This document shows positions 8,482-17,176 of a stretch of 64,000 nt of DNA, piece after piece (positions within the stretch are counted from its first letter, which is position 1; every line of letters begins with the position of its first letter). The notes under the pieces are model-generated. The model did not search any database and had not been told where the DNA came from. It saw only the letters and a list, made by a program, of their open reading frames with translations. A program made the translations under genes and the position numbers. The DNA lies in assembly GCF_018372875.1 (NCBI RefSeq), contig NZ_JAHAIF010000010.1, forward strand, positions 1 to 64,000, given 5' to 3'. The stretch comes from Clostridium sp. GTDB lineage: Bacteria > Bacillota > Clostridia > Clostridiales > Clostridiaceae.

Positions 8482-10089
8482 ATGAAGAAAAAAACATGGA
8501 TAATAGTATTAATAACGTGCTTAATAGCTAGTATTCTAGGTGGAGTTAGTCTTTATACTCCTAAAAGCAAAAATGCTACTAACAATGGATTTTCAGCAGA
8601 GAAGGCTAAAGAACATATAAAAGAAATTGCAAAAGAACCACATTCAATTTATGATAAAGATTCTTTAGCAGAAGTTAGAACTTATATAATTCAGGAATTA
8701 AATAATTTAGGTTTAGATACAGATATTTTTACCTATGAGAATGTAGAAGATAGAAATGGAAAAATAGTAGATATAAATAATATCTATACAAAAATAGATG
8801 GGAAGAACGGAGAAGATGGAAAATATATTTTATTAGCATCTCACTATGACTCATCACCTAAAAAAAGAGATGGTGAAGAAGCAGGTTCTTTAGGGGCAGC
8901 AGATGCTGGTTATGGTGTTTCTACAATTTTAGAAATACTTAGAGTTATAAAAGAACAAGACAAGCCTCTTGAGAATGGAATAAAGATCTTAATAACAGAT
9001 GGAGAAGAGATGGGACTTCTTGGAGCAAAACAAGAAATGAATAATAACTTCTCATTATATGAAAATGTAGAATATGTTGTAAACATAGAAGCTAGAGGAA
9101 TTAAAGGTCCTGCATTAATGTTTGAGACAAGCTCAAATAATAAAAAGGTAATAGAGCTTTATAAGAAAGCTAATTTACCTGTATCCTATTCTTTAGCAGC
9201 AGATGTGTATAGTAAAATGCCAAATGGTTCAGACTTTAGTGAATTTAAAAAGATGGGACTACAAGGTATTAATTTTGCAGTTTTAAATAGTCTAGATTAT
9301 TATCATACTCCAAGAGATAATTATGAAAACGTAAGTGATACAAGCCTTCAACACTATGGCGAACAAATACTACCTGTAGTTGAAGAGTTTGTATATAATG
9401 CAAAATATGGTGAAGAAGGAGCCCTAAAATCAAATGAGGATTCAATATTCTTTACATTATTACCTAACATATTTATTAATTACTCATCTACTATTGCTCT
9501 TATCTTTATGATAATTACGATAATAGCTACGATAATTGTATTTAGAAAATTTAAAATTTCATTAAAAAATATAATTATTTCTACAGGAATATGGCTTCTA
9601 TTAGGAATAATGAATTTATTAGGTGGAATTTTAGTATCATATTTAATATCATTGGTATCTGGGGTATCATTTAAGCTAACGTATATGCCTAAAGTACCAG
9701 GAGATGATATTATTCTTGGAACTTTCTTAATATTAAGTGCAATATTATCTACCATAGTAATTAGAAAAGCTTTGAAAAACAGAGAAAGTATAATAGTAGG
9801 AGCTATAGGATTTAACCTTATATTTTTGGTAATTACAATGTTCGTCCTTAAGGGAGCAAGTTATCTATTTCTTTGGCCAACTGTATTTTCTTTAGTTACT
9901 TTTGTTTTGTTAAAGAAAGGGGTAAATAAGTTTATAGCACTTATTCCAGTGGCATTTAGTATAATAATGTTTGTCCCAGTTATATGGAACATATATATTG
10001 CATTAACAATAGGTGCTTTGGGAGTGGTATTATTACTTGCTTTCATTGCTTTAACAATAATTATTGCATTTATAAATTATATAAAATAG
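8482..10089 (+). CDS. Membrane-bound M28-family zinc aminopeptidase
   Basis: M28 peptidase of 535 residues. A signal anchor covers about residues 5-24. The catalytic domain (about 35-315) has the zinc ligands and general base in order: H121 in SHYDS, D141 in GAADAG, E175 and E176 in DGEEMG, an acidic residue in NIEARG, and H275 in YYHTPRDN. The last 200 residues are six or so membrane segments, so the enzyme faces outside and is held by both ends. It should release N-terminal amino acids from peptides. The ribosome binding site AGAGGTGA precedes ATG 8482. A plasma-membrane M28 with a polytopic tail is less common than secreted forms. Confidence 0.9.
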   Translation: MKKKTWIIVLITCLIASILGGVSLYTPKSKNATNNGFSAEKAKEHIKEIAKEPHSIYDKDSLAEVRTYIIQELNNLGLDTDIFTYENVEDRNGKIVDINNIYTKIDGKNGEDGKYILLASHYDSSPKKRDGEEAGSLGAADAGYGVSTILEILRVIKEQDKPLENGIKILITDGEEMGLLGAKQEMNNNFSLYENVEYVVNIEARGIKGPALMFETSSNNKKVIELYKKANLPVSYSLAADVYSKMPNGSDFSEFKKMGLQGINFAVLNSLDYYHTPRDNYENVSDTSLQHYGEQILPVVEEFVYNAKYGEEGALKSNEDSIFFTLLPNIFINYSSTIALIFMIITIIATIIVFRKFKISLKNIIISTGIWLLLGIMNLLGGILVSYLISLVSGVSFKLTYMPKVPGDDIILGTFLILSAILSTIVIRKALKNRESIIVGAIGFNLIFLVITMFVLKGASYLFLWPTVFSLVTFVLLKKGVNKFIALIPVAFSIIMFVPVIWNIYIALTIGALGVVLLLAFIALTIIIAFINYIK

Positions 10090-10096
10090 AAAATAT

Positions 10097-10136
10097 AGAG
10101 GGATGTAAGAATTGATTTTAATTCTTACATCCCTCT
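10097..10136. terminator. Long hairpin between convergent genes, probable terminator
   Basis: Perfect 16-bp inverted repeat AGAGGGATGTAAGAAT (10097-10112 with 10121-10136). The minus-strand reading is followed by T-rich sequence (TATATTTTC), so it may end both the peptidase and the small minus-strand gene. Confidence 0.7.
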
Positions 10137-10180
10137 TAAATATTTAAGTAGAAAGTTTTGTACAATTAAGTAAATAATGA

Positions 10181-10282
10181 TTATTTGTTGTTTTTGTGGG
10201 ATTTAGGTTCACCTTTTTCCCCCTTTATATGTAGTTTTGAATGTTCAATATCCATTTCAACAACTTTTGTAAATTTAGACAT
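10181..10282 (-). CDS. 33-residue charged small protein, unknown function
   Basis: The minus-strand frame ATG 10282 to TAA 10181 encodes 33 residues starting MSKFTKVVEMDIEHSKLHIK and ending with a basic GEKGEPKSHKNNK tail. An excellent ribosome binding site (AAGGAGG) lies 7 nt before the ATG, and a strong hairpin lies 45 nt after the stop. There is no hydrophobic segment. I do not recognise a family; the combination of strong translation start and terminator is the argument that it is real. Confidence 0.55.
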   Translation of the reverse strand: MSKFTKVVEMDIEHSKLHIKGEKGEPKSHKNNK

Positions 10283-10427
10283 TTTAAGATCCTCCTTAAT
10301 TCTTAATCACAATTAATTTAACCAATACTCTAATATATACAACCTATTTTATCTACCTATAGTGCCACATAATTACTTTCATATTTGACTAAACTACTTA
10401 TATGAAAATAAGTTAGGAGTAAATTGT

Positions 10428-11240
10428 ATGAAGATATTTCAAAGTAACCAATGTGATAAATTAAAATCTTGTCTTCTTTGTTATCCTACAAATTTTAAAA
10501 TAACTAAGAAAAATAGTCCTTATTATAATAATATAGATAATGAACTAATGTTTAGTCAGTATAATAATTTTATAAATACTTTAAGCGATTATGGAATAAA
10601 AATAAACTTCATTGATATAAATAAAAATTTACGGCATCAGGTTTTTACTCAAGATATAGGCTTTGTTATAAAAGATATAATGTTTGTATGTAAAATGAAG
10701 CTTAAAGAAAGAGAAGATGAGATTAATTATCTAAAGAAGTATATAAAGAATAATAATTTAAAATATTACTGCATGAAAAACAATATTGAAGGTGGAGATA
10801 TAATTCATTATGAAGGTGTTCTATTTATTGGGATTAGCACCAGAACTACAATTGATGCATGTAGGGAATTAGAAAATGTATTAAATAAAATGAATATAGA
10901 TATAAAGGTAATACCTATTTATTTTGATAATAGTAAAATACATTTAGATTGTGTATTTAATACATTGGATAAAGGAAGTGGGGTTATATCTCCATATGTC
11001 TTTGATAGAAAAACTATTGAAGGCTATATACCTAATTTGATAGAAATAAGTAAAGATGATGCAGATGATTTAGGAACTAATTATGTATATTTAGGTGATA
11101 AGAAGTTAATAAGTAGCAATAAAAATGTTTCATCTGTATTGATAAAAAATGGATATAATGTTGATAATATAGACTATTCAGAGATAACGAAAGGTGGAGG
11201 GAGTTTAGGGTGCTCTATTCTATATCTTAATAGAGGATAA
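10428..11240 (+). CDS. Amidinotransferase / dimethylarginine dimethylaminohydrolase (DDAH)-like enzyme
   Basis: 270-residue protein with the penta-propeller guanidino-group-modifying signature: an FTQDIGFV element near residue 80, EGGD at 121-124, catalytic H172 in HLDCVF, and catalytic C262 in GGGSLGC close to the C-terminus. Members hydrolyse or transfer guanidino groups of arginine, methylated arginine, agmatine or similar compounds. The length (about 270) fits DDAH more than arginine deiminase (about 410). No arginine-pathway genes lie nearby, so substrate is open. No strong ribosome binding site is visible; AGTTAGGAGTAAATT precedes ATG 10428. Confidence 0.75.
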   Translation: MKIFQSNQCDKLKSCLLCYPTNFKITKKNSPYYNNIDNELMFSQYNNFINTLSDYGIKINFIDINKNLRHQVFTQDIGFVIKDIMFVCKMKLKEREDEINYLKKYIKNNNLKYYCMKNNIEGGDIIHYEGVLFIGISTRTTIDACRELENVLNKMNIDIKVIPIYFDNSKIHLDCVFNTLDKGSGVISPYVFDRKTIEGYIPNLIEISKDDADDLGTNYVYLGDKKLISSNKNVSSVLIKNGYNVDNIDYSEITKGGGSLGCSILYLNRG

Positions 11241-11385
11241 ATTAAGATTTATCTATATAATTTATCCTTTGTTACATAAAATTCAATTAATAATATTAAA
11301 TGAATAAATGTTTTTAAAGGAGTTTTAATTTTTTTGTAGAAATTAATAACTAATCAAATATAGATAATGCAAAGAGGGTAATGAC

Positions 11386-11604
11386 ATGAAAGTAGAATTA
11401 ACATTAATTAATGGTGAAGAAATTAAATTTACAACAGATGAATCAATGAATAGTGGAAACTATTACATTATAAAAAGTGAAACTATGTCAACATTAATGG
11501 CTTATTTACAATCTAAAGATCCAGATTATATAAAGATTAAAACAGATAAATGTAGTATTATAGTTTATACTGATAAAGTTGTGAAAGTACTTATTTATGA
11601 TTAA
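11386..11604 (+). CDS. Small conserved hypothetical protein (72 residues)
   Basis: Starts at ATG 11386 behind AAAGAGGGTAATGAC, a fair ribosome binding site. The protein has alternating beta-strand-like segments (KVELTLINGEEIKFTTDE at the start, SIIVYTDKVVKVLIYD at the end) and no membrane segment. It resembles small DUF-type proteins with a single beta-rich domain, but I cannot name a family. It stands alone between the DDAH-like gene and the hydrolase. Confidence 0.6.
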   Translation: MKVELTLINGEEIKFTTDESMNSGNYYIIKSETMSTLMAYLQSKDPDYIKIKTDKCSIIVYTDKVVKVLIYD

Positions 11605-11710
11605 TCTTATTTAGAAATAATTAGAATTATTAGTATTTTCTTTTAATTTACTATCACTTTTTCATATATAGAGTAATATAAAATAAGATTATTTTTTGTG
11701 GAGCAGTATA

Positions 11711-12523
11711 ATGAGTTATTACGTAAAGTCTAAGGATGGTACAAAGCTTTATGTTGAGGACCTTAATAAAAGCAGTAATAAAACAATAGTGTTTTTACAT
11801 GGATGGCCTGGAAGTCATGAGCTTTTTGAATATCAATATGACTATTTCATAAAAGAAGGATATCGTTGTATTGGAATTGATCAAAGAGGTTTTGGAAGAT
11901 CTGATAAACCACCAAAGGGATATGACTATAATACATTAGCAGATGATGTAAAGGAAGTAGTTGAAAAGCTATGCCTAAAAGACATTTGTTTAGTTGGACA
12001 TTCTACAGGTGGGGCAATTGCCATTAGATATATGGCAAGGCATAAAGGATTTAATGTGGCAAAATTAGTTCTTTGTGCTGCAGCAGCTCCTAGCTTGATA
12101 AAAAGAAAGGACTTTCCTTATGGAATAAAAAAAGAAGTAGTAGATAATATAATTAATTGGACATACACAGATAGGCCTAAGATGTTAGATGACTTTGGTA
12201 AAATATTTTTCTATAGGAAAATAAGTAATCCTTTTTCTAATTGGTTTTTCAGTCTTGGGATACAAGCTGCAGGATGGGCAACAGCAGAGATTGCTCAAAC
12301 ATGGATAAATGAATGCCTGTTTGAAGATTTAAATAGTATTCACATTCCTACATTGATTCTTCAAGGAGTTCATGATCAAGTTGTGTTGCCAGAATTAAGT
12401 GAACAGCAGAATAGAGCTATTAAAAACTCTAAACTAATCAAGTTTAAAAAGAGTGGACATGGATTATTCTATGATGAAAAAGATAAATTTAATAATGAAT
12501 TAAAAACATTTATAGATAGTTAG
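11711..12523 (+). CDS. Alpha/beta hydrolase, haloperoxidase-like esterase
   Basis: Alpha/beta-hydrolase of 270 residues with the oxyanion-hole motif HGWPGS, the strand-4 motif DQRGFGRSDKP, the nucleophile elbow GHSTGG (S98), an acid in GVHDQVV and the catalytic histidine in SGHGLFY. This is the non-haem chloroperoxidase/esterase subgroup; the natural ester or epoxide substrate is unknown. The start at ATG 11711 is chosen because GGAG at 11700-11703 lies 7 nt before it; a TTG at 11696 would begin upstream of that site. Monocistronic with a terminator. Confidence 0.88.
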   Translation: MSYYVKSKDGTKLYVEDLNKSSNKTIVFLHGWPGSHELFEYQYDYFIKEGYRCIGIDQRGFGRSDKPPKGYDYNTLADDVKEVVEKLCLKDICLVGHSTGGAIAIRYMARHKGFNVAKLVLCAAAAPSLIKRKDFPYGIKKEVVDNIINWTYTDRPKMLDDFGKIFFYRKISNPFSNWFFSLGIQAAGWATAEIAQTWINECLFEDLNSIHIPTLILQGVHDQVVLPELSEQQNRAIKNSKLIKFKKSGHGLFYDEKDKFNNELKTFIDS

Positions 12524-12536
12524 GTGAATTTATATA

Positions 12537-12565
12537 GAAGCTAGCCTTGGTTAGCTTCTTTTTAT
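12537..12565 (+). terminator. Rho-independent terminator
   Basis: Stem GAAGCTA / TAGCTTC with a T-rich tail directly after the hydrolase. Confidence 0.8.
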
Positions 12566-12618
12566 TTAAGTAAAATTATGTTATTATAAATCTAGTTTTA
12601 TGTAGACGGGGTGGGAAG

Positions 12619-12939
12619 ATGGTAAAGCTTATAGATGTAGCAAAAAAATTGGATTTGAATATAAAAATAGTTGTTTCTATTAAGGGATTTGATAAGTATA
12701 ACTCCTTTTTTAATATTTATGGTGAAGATGATGAACCTTGTAGAAGGTTAGTTATATTAACAAAAGATGAAAATATTGAAGAGGTTTATGATGAAAATCC
12801 TGGTGAAGCTATAACTCCAGGGATGGTTGTAGATGATAATATTTGGATTAAGGAATATCCTTTAACTACAAATCCAAACAAAATAGATATAGATGATATA
12901 GAAATTACAGATGAAGTGTACAAAAAAGTTGGTTTTTAA
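12619..12939 (+). CDS. Conserved hypothetical acidic protein (106 residues)
   Basis: Acidic soluble protein with no signal peptide. It contains a C-x-R-R-L-V-I-L-T-K-D patch and several D/E-rich stretches. No family comes to mind. The start ATG 12619 follows a GGGGTGGGAAG site. It sits between two terminators, so it is transcribed alone. Confidence 0.6.
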   Translation: MVKLIDVAKKLDLNIKIVVSIKGFDKYNSFFNIYGEDDEPCRRLVILTKDENIEEVYDENPGEAITPGMVVDDNIWIKEYPLTTNPNKIDIDDIEITDEVYKKVGF

Positions 12940-12943
12940 AAGT

Positions 12944-12976
12944 AAAGAGAGTAGTTGTATTGCAGTTACTCTCTTT
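12944..12976 (+). terminator. Rho-independent terminator
   Basis: Ten-bp stem AAAGAGAGTA / TACTCTCTTT. Confidence 0.75.
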
Positions 12977-13071
12977 CTAGCTAATATATACTTTATTAAT
13001 TTTATTGCGTGTACATGATACAAAGATAAATTAAAAAGTGCAAGAGCAGAGTATAGAAAGGGATAGTAATA

Positions 13072-13851
13072 ATGAAAAATAAGATTTATATAGTAGATGC
13101 TTTTACAAATGAAGTGTTTAAAGGTAATCCAGCAGGAGTTTGTCCGTTAGAAGCTTGGCCTAGTGATTTAATACTACAAAACATTGCAATGGAAAATAAT
13201 CTGTCTGAAACAGCATTCTTTGTTAAAGAAGGGAATGGATACAGATTAAGATGGTTTACTCCAGAATATGAAATTGAACTTTGTGGTCATGGAACTTTAG
13301 CAGCTGCATATGTAATTTTCAATTATTATGAAAAAGATATGAATGAAATACTTTTTAATACTTTAAGTGGAGAGTTAAAGGTCAATAGAAAGGAAAATAA
13401 AATTGTTATGGATTTTCCACTTTTAGAAGGAAAAAGAAAAGAAATTGATGATAGAATATTTGAAGCTCTAGGAGTTATCCCTATAGATGCTTACGAAGCT
13501 AGAGATTTAATGCTAGTTTTAAGAGATGAAGAAGATGTTTTATATTTACAACCCAATATTGATATACTAAAGTCGTTAGGATACGATGGAATAATGGTTA
13601 CTGCTAAAGGTAGAGATTGTGATTTTGTATCTAGATTTTTTGTGCCTAATAGTGTAATAAATGAGGATCCTGTTACAGGTTCTGCTCATTGTACATTAGT
13701 TCCATATTGGGCTAAAAGATTAAATAAAAGTGATTTTGTAGCTAAACAGATTTCTAAAAGGGGAGGTACCTTATACTGTGTACTAAAGGAAGATAGAGTA
13801 TATATATCTGGAGAAGCTAAGATATATTTAGAAGGATTAATTGAAATTTAG
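13072..13851 (+). CDS. PhzF-family isomerase/epimerase
   Basis: 259-residue PhzF-like protein built from two similar halves. The proposed catalytic glutamate is E46 in NNLSETAF. The two family glycine motifs are present: CGHGTLAAA near residue 75 and DPVTGSAHC near 205. PhzF itself isomerises a phenazine precursor, but stand-alone members like this one act on unknown small molecules; no phenazine genes are nearby. A weak AGAAAGGGATAGTAAT ribosome binding site precedes the ATG. The HAD gene follows 76 nt later on the same strand without a terminator between them. Confidence 0.88.
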   Translation: MKNKIYIVDAFTNEVFKGNPAGVCPLEAWPSDLILQNIAMENNLSETAFFVKEGNGYRLRWFTPEYEIELCGHGTLAAAYVIFNYYEKDMNEILFNTLSGELKVNRKENKIVMDFPLLEGKRKEIDDRIFEALGVIPIDAYEARDLMLVLRDEEDVLYLQPNIDILKSLGYDGIMVTAKGRDCDFVSRFFVPNSVINEDPVTGSAHCTLVPYWAKRLNKSDFVAKQISKRGGTLYCVLKEDRVYISGEAKIYLEGLIEI

Positions 13852-13927
13852 ATAAAAGAGAAGGTTGGATGTATTTATATTATCTGTTATAATTTTTTTT
13901 AGTGACAATGGAAGGGTGGCAGTATAT

Positions 13928-14611
13928 ATGAAATATGAATTATTATTATTTGATGCAGATGAAACATTATTTGATTTTAAAATGGCAGAAAAGCAAGCTT
14001 TTTTAAAGACTTTAAAGGAGTATAAGTTAAATTTAGATGAGAAAGAGAGCTTAAATCTTTATTCTCAAATAAATAAACATATATGGGAAGAATTTGAAAG
14101 AGGAGAGATAACAGCAGATAGATTACGTGTAGAAAGATTTGAAAGATTCTCAAAGAAAATAGGAGTAGATTTTGATGCTGTAAGCTTTAGTAAAACGTAT
14201 GCTAAATTTCTAGGAGAAGGAGCATACCTTTTTGATGATTCAGTTGAGGTAATAGATTATTTAAGCAAAAAATATAAACTAGCTTTAGTAACTAATGGAC
14301 TTAAGGATGTTCAAAAAAGTAGAATTAGTAAGACTCCATTAAAGGATTATTTCCAAGAGCTTATAATATCTGATGAGATAAAGATATCAAAACCAGATCC
14401 AAGAATATTTGACTATGCATTAGATAAACTTGAACACAAGGATAAATCTAAGGTTCTTATGATTGGTGATAGTTTAACTTCAGATATGCAAGGTGGAGTA
14501 AATGCTGGAATTGATACATGTTGGTATAATCCAAACCACCTAGAAAATAAGTCTGGTTTAAGCTTAACATATGAAATACATTCACTAAAGGAATTAAAAG
14601 AAATTTTATAA
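13928..14611 (+). CDS. HAD-superfamily phosphatase, YjjG-like nucleotidase
   Basis: 227-residue HAD hydrolase. Motif I is FDADETLFDF (nucleophile D near residue 9), motif II is VTNGL, and motif IV is GDSLTSDMQGG. YjjG enzymes dephosphorylate non-canonical pyrimidine nucleoside monophosphates. The start is ATG 13928, 8 nt after GGGTGG; an upstream TTG at 13865 would add 21 residues that do not fit the family. The acetyltransferase starts 17 nt after its stop, suggesting a short operon with PhzF. Confidence 0.88.
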   Translation: MKYELLLFDADETLFDFKMAEKQAFLKTLKEYKLNLDEKESLNLYSQINKHIWEEFERGEITADRLRVERFERFSKKIGVDFDAVSFSKTYAKFLGEGAYLFDDSVEVIDYLSKKYKLALVTNGLKDVQKSRISKTPLKDYFQELIISDEIKISKPDPRIFDYALDKLEHKDKSKVLMIGDSLTSDMQGGVNAGIDTCWYNPNHLENKSGLSLTYEIHSLKELKEIL

Positions 14612-14628
14612 AAGGTATTAGGGGAAAC

Positions 14629-15087
14629 ATGATTACATATAGGTTAGCCCAAAAGGGCGATGAGAAAGAGGTTTTAAATGTTATTAAAGATGCTTTATCA
14701 AAATATGGATTAAGCCTTGAACTTAATGGGGCAGACTTTGATGTAAGTGATATAGAAAAATATTATTTAAATAATTCAGGATGGTTTGAAGTTGTATTAG
14801 ATGATGATAAAATTATAGGTTCAGTTGGTGTATATCATATAAATGATAATGAGTGTGAACTAAGAAAAATGTATTTACTTGAAGATTACCAAGGAAAAGG
14901 TATAGGAAAGAAACTAATGGATGATGCTTTAAATATTGGAAGGGAGTTAGGTTATAAAGTTATGACTCTACAAACAAACTCACTTTTAAATAAGGCTATT
15001 CCTCTTTATGAAAAGTCAGGTTTTAAATATAACTCTAGTGAAGTATGCTCAAGATGTGATATTTCAATGGAAAAAAGGTTGTATTAG
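14629..15087 (+). CDS. GNAT-family N-acetyltransferase
   Basis: 152-residue GNAT enzyme with motif A QGKGIG at residues 88-93 and a C-terminal IPLYEKSGF segment. It sits 17 nt after the HAD gene and ends at a strong terminator, so PhzF, HAD and this gene may be one transcript. Acceptor unknown. Confidence 0.87.
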   Translation: MITYRLAQKGDEKEVLNVIKDALSKYGLSLELNGADFDVSDIEKYYLNNSGWFEVVLDDDKIIGSVGVYHINDNECELRKMYLLEDYQGKGIGKKLMDDALNIGRELGYKVMTLQTNSLLNKAIPLYEKSGFKYNSSEVCSRCDISMEKRLY

Positions 15088-15111
15088 TTTAACTAGCACA
15101 ACCTTTTTTTT
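15075..15111 (+). terminator. Rho-independent terminator overlapping the stop codon region
   Basis: AAGGTTGT (15075-15082) pairs with ACAACCTT (15098-15105), followed by T8. The left arm overlaps the last codons of the acetyltransferase. Confidence 0.85.
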
Positions 15112-15288
15112 CAAAAGATTTTTAAAAATACATGGGAAATAAATTCAAGTATTAAATAAATAACTACATACACATATAGGATTTTATTAAAATATATAAG
15201 GAAAGTTATATAAATAAAAAATATACCATTGTATAATTGTCTAGTAAGTGGTATTTTATCTTTAGATAAGAAAAGAAGGATGATTACA

Positions 15289-16221
15289 ATGAATTTCGTA
15301 GCAATAGATTTTGAAACAGCAAATGAAAGTAGAAATAGTGCTTGTGCAATTGGAATTACAAAGGTTCAAGATAACAAAATTGTAAGTACAGAATACCACT
15401 TAATAAGGCCTCCAGAGATGAGATTTAATGCTCACAATATATGGATTCATGGTATATACCCTCAGGATGTAGAAAATGAAATGACTTTTGGAGAGTTATG
15501 GCCTAAAATTAAACATTATTTTGATGAAGAATTAGTTGTAGCTCATAATGCTTCCTTTGATTTAAGTGTACTTAGAAGCTTGCTTAATTATTATGGATTT
15601 GAGTATCCTAATTTACATTATATATGTACCGTTTTACTATCCAAAAATAAGATAAAGGATGTAAGAAATCATAAATTAAATACACTTGCAGAATATGTTG
15701 GTCATAAATTTGAACATCATCATGCAGGAGAGGATGCAACAGCTTGTGCTAAAATATTAATTCATATAAGTGAAAATTATGGAATAAAGGATTTACTTTC
15801 TTTACATATTAATGGTGGTTTAAATATTGGTTCTATTTATGATAGGGGATATGAGCCCTGTACATCTCTTATAAAACATAAGAACAATGTTACAAAGAAA
15901 GAAGCTTTAAGTCTATCTCTAAATGAAAATACAGATTACTTTTTTGACAAAACTGTAGTGTTTACTGGTCCGTTAGATTCTATGAGAAGAAATGAAGCCT
16001 CTAAGATAGTGATGAAATTAGGAGGCATTATAGGAACTAGTGTGACTAAAAAGACAGATGTTTTAATTACAGGAATAAAATGTAGAAAATACTTGGATGA
16101 TATGTATAAATCTACAAAGCTAAAGAAGGCAGAATATTTAATAGATAATGGACAAAATATAGAAATATTAACTGAAGAGGAATTTTTATCAATAGCAACT
16201 AAGGAAGGTATTACTCATTAG
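15289..16221 (+). CDS. DnaQ-like 3'-5' exonuclease with C-terminal BRCT domain
   Basis: 311 residues. The N-terminal DEDDh exonuclease (about 1-165) shows motif I FVAIDFETAN, motif II AHNASFDLSVL and motif III HHAGEDATACA. The BRCT domain (about 220-305) contains KTVVFTGPLDSMRR and ITKK-like KKTDVLITG, as in DNA ligase BRCTs. The protein is stand-alone, not the PolC or DnaE-associated proofreader, and may act in DNA repair. The start ATG 15289 lies 8 nt after GAAGGA; earlier starts at 15229 or 15280 do not fit the site. Monocistronic. Confidence 0.88.
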   Translation: MNFVAIDFETANESRNSACAIGITKVQDNKIVSTEYHLIRPPEMRFNAHNIWIHGIYPQDVENEMTFGELWPKIKHYFDEELVVAHNASFDLSVLRSLLNYYGFEYPNLHYICTVLLSKNKIKDVRNHKLNTLAEYVGHKFEHHHAGEDATACAKILIHISENYGIKDLLSLHINGGLNIGSIYDRGYEPCTSLIKHKNNVTKKEALSLSLNENTDYFFDKTVVFTGPLDSMRRNEASKIVMKLGGIIGTSVTKKTDVLITGIKCRKYLDDMYKSTKLKKAEYLIDNGQNIEILTEEEFLSIATKEGITH

Positions 16222-16320
16222 GTGATATATTACAATTAGTACCATTCATAAACTATGGATTACCATTCATTTTCCATGTTATCTTATACATGACCTCTAA
16301 AAAACAAAAGGAGTGATTAG

Positions 16321-17121
16321 ATGGGAAGAAAAAGATTGATAACTCTATTAGTTACAGGAATGATTTGTACAAGCGTTCTTACTGGATGTACTATGTCAAA
16401 GAAGGAAGACAGCGATACTTCCAAGGAGGTAGAAATGGCTTCTGTTCCTCAAGAAGAAGAGAATAAAGAAGTAGTTGATGAACCTACTGTTAATAAGGAG
16501 AGTAATGAACAAAAGGAAGATGCAAATGCTAATAAAACAAATACTGAAAATAAATCTGTTGTAAAAGATTCAAGTAACACAAACAATGTAAATACACCTA
16601 AGGCTTCAAATAATACAACTAAAAAACCTTCTACTAATGTAACTAAACCTTCAACTAATAAAACTGAAACAAATAATAAGGTTGAAACACCAACTCCAAG
16701 TGAAGGAGATTATTTAGCAAGGGTAGAAGATGAAATTTTTAATGCTACAAATGCAGAAAGACAAAAACAAGGATTACCAGCATTAAAAAGAAATTCAACA
16801 GCGAACAAGTATGCTAGAAGCAAGTCTTTAGAAATGTTAAACTTAAACTATTTTGATCATAATTCTCCAAAGAATGGATATATACAAGATATTGCAAAGA
16901 GAGATGGATGGAAATATTCAAGGATTGGTGAAAACATCTACACTATGACTGGTGGACAAGCTTCGAACATAAGTGGAGCTTCTATAACAAATAGTTGGAT
17001 GAATTCAGAAGGGCATAGAAAAAATATTTTAAATAGTGGATACACAGATATAGGAATAGGTGTTACTTTTAGAAATGGAAAGTTATATGCGACACAAATA
17101 TTCTATACACCACTTAAATAG
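16321..17121 (+). CDS. CAP/SCP-domain lipoprotein
   Basis: 266 residues. A lipoprotein signal peptide ends at the lipobox LTGC (C23). Residues about 30-130 are a low-complexity linker rich in Asn, Thr, Lys, Glu and Ser, typical of a wall-spanning spacer. The CAP domain (about 133-266) has NAERQKQGL, the HNSP segment, GENIY and W-x-x-S-x-G-H-R-K-N-I-L. Bacterial CAP proteins are extracellular; their activity is not firmly known. A good ribosome binding site (AAAAGGAGTG) is present. It ends at a bidirectional terminator shared with the convergent chitinase-N gene. Confidence 0.9.
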   Translation: MGRKRLITLLVTGMICTSVLTGCTMSKKEDSDTSKEVEMASVPQEEENKEVVDEPTVNKESNEQKEDANANKTNTENKSVVKDSSNTNNVNTPKASNNTTKKPSTNVTKPSTNKTETNNKVETPTPSEGDYLARVEDEIFNATNAERQKQGLPALKRNSTANKYARSKSLEMLNLNYFDHNSPKNGYIQDIAKRDGWKYSRIGENIYTMTGGQASNISGASITNSWMNSEGHRKNILNSGYTDIGIGVTFRNGKLYATQIFYTPLK

Positions 17122-17137
17122 TGTAAAAAAATATGAT

Positions 17138-17171
17138 AAGGGTTACATCTGAATTGTTAGATGTAACCCTT
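17138..17171. terminator. Bidirectional terminator
   Basis: Thirteen-bp perfect stem AAGGGTTACATCT / AGATGTAACCCTT between two convergent genes, with T runs in both directions. Confidence 0.85.
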
Positions 17172-17176
17172 TATTT

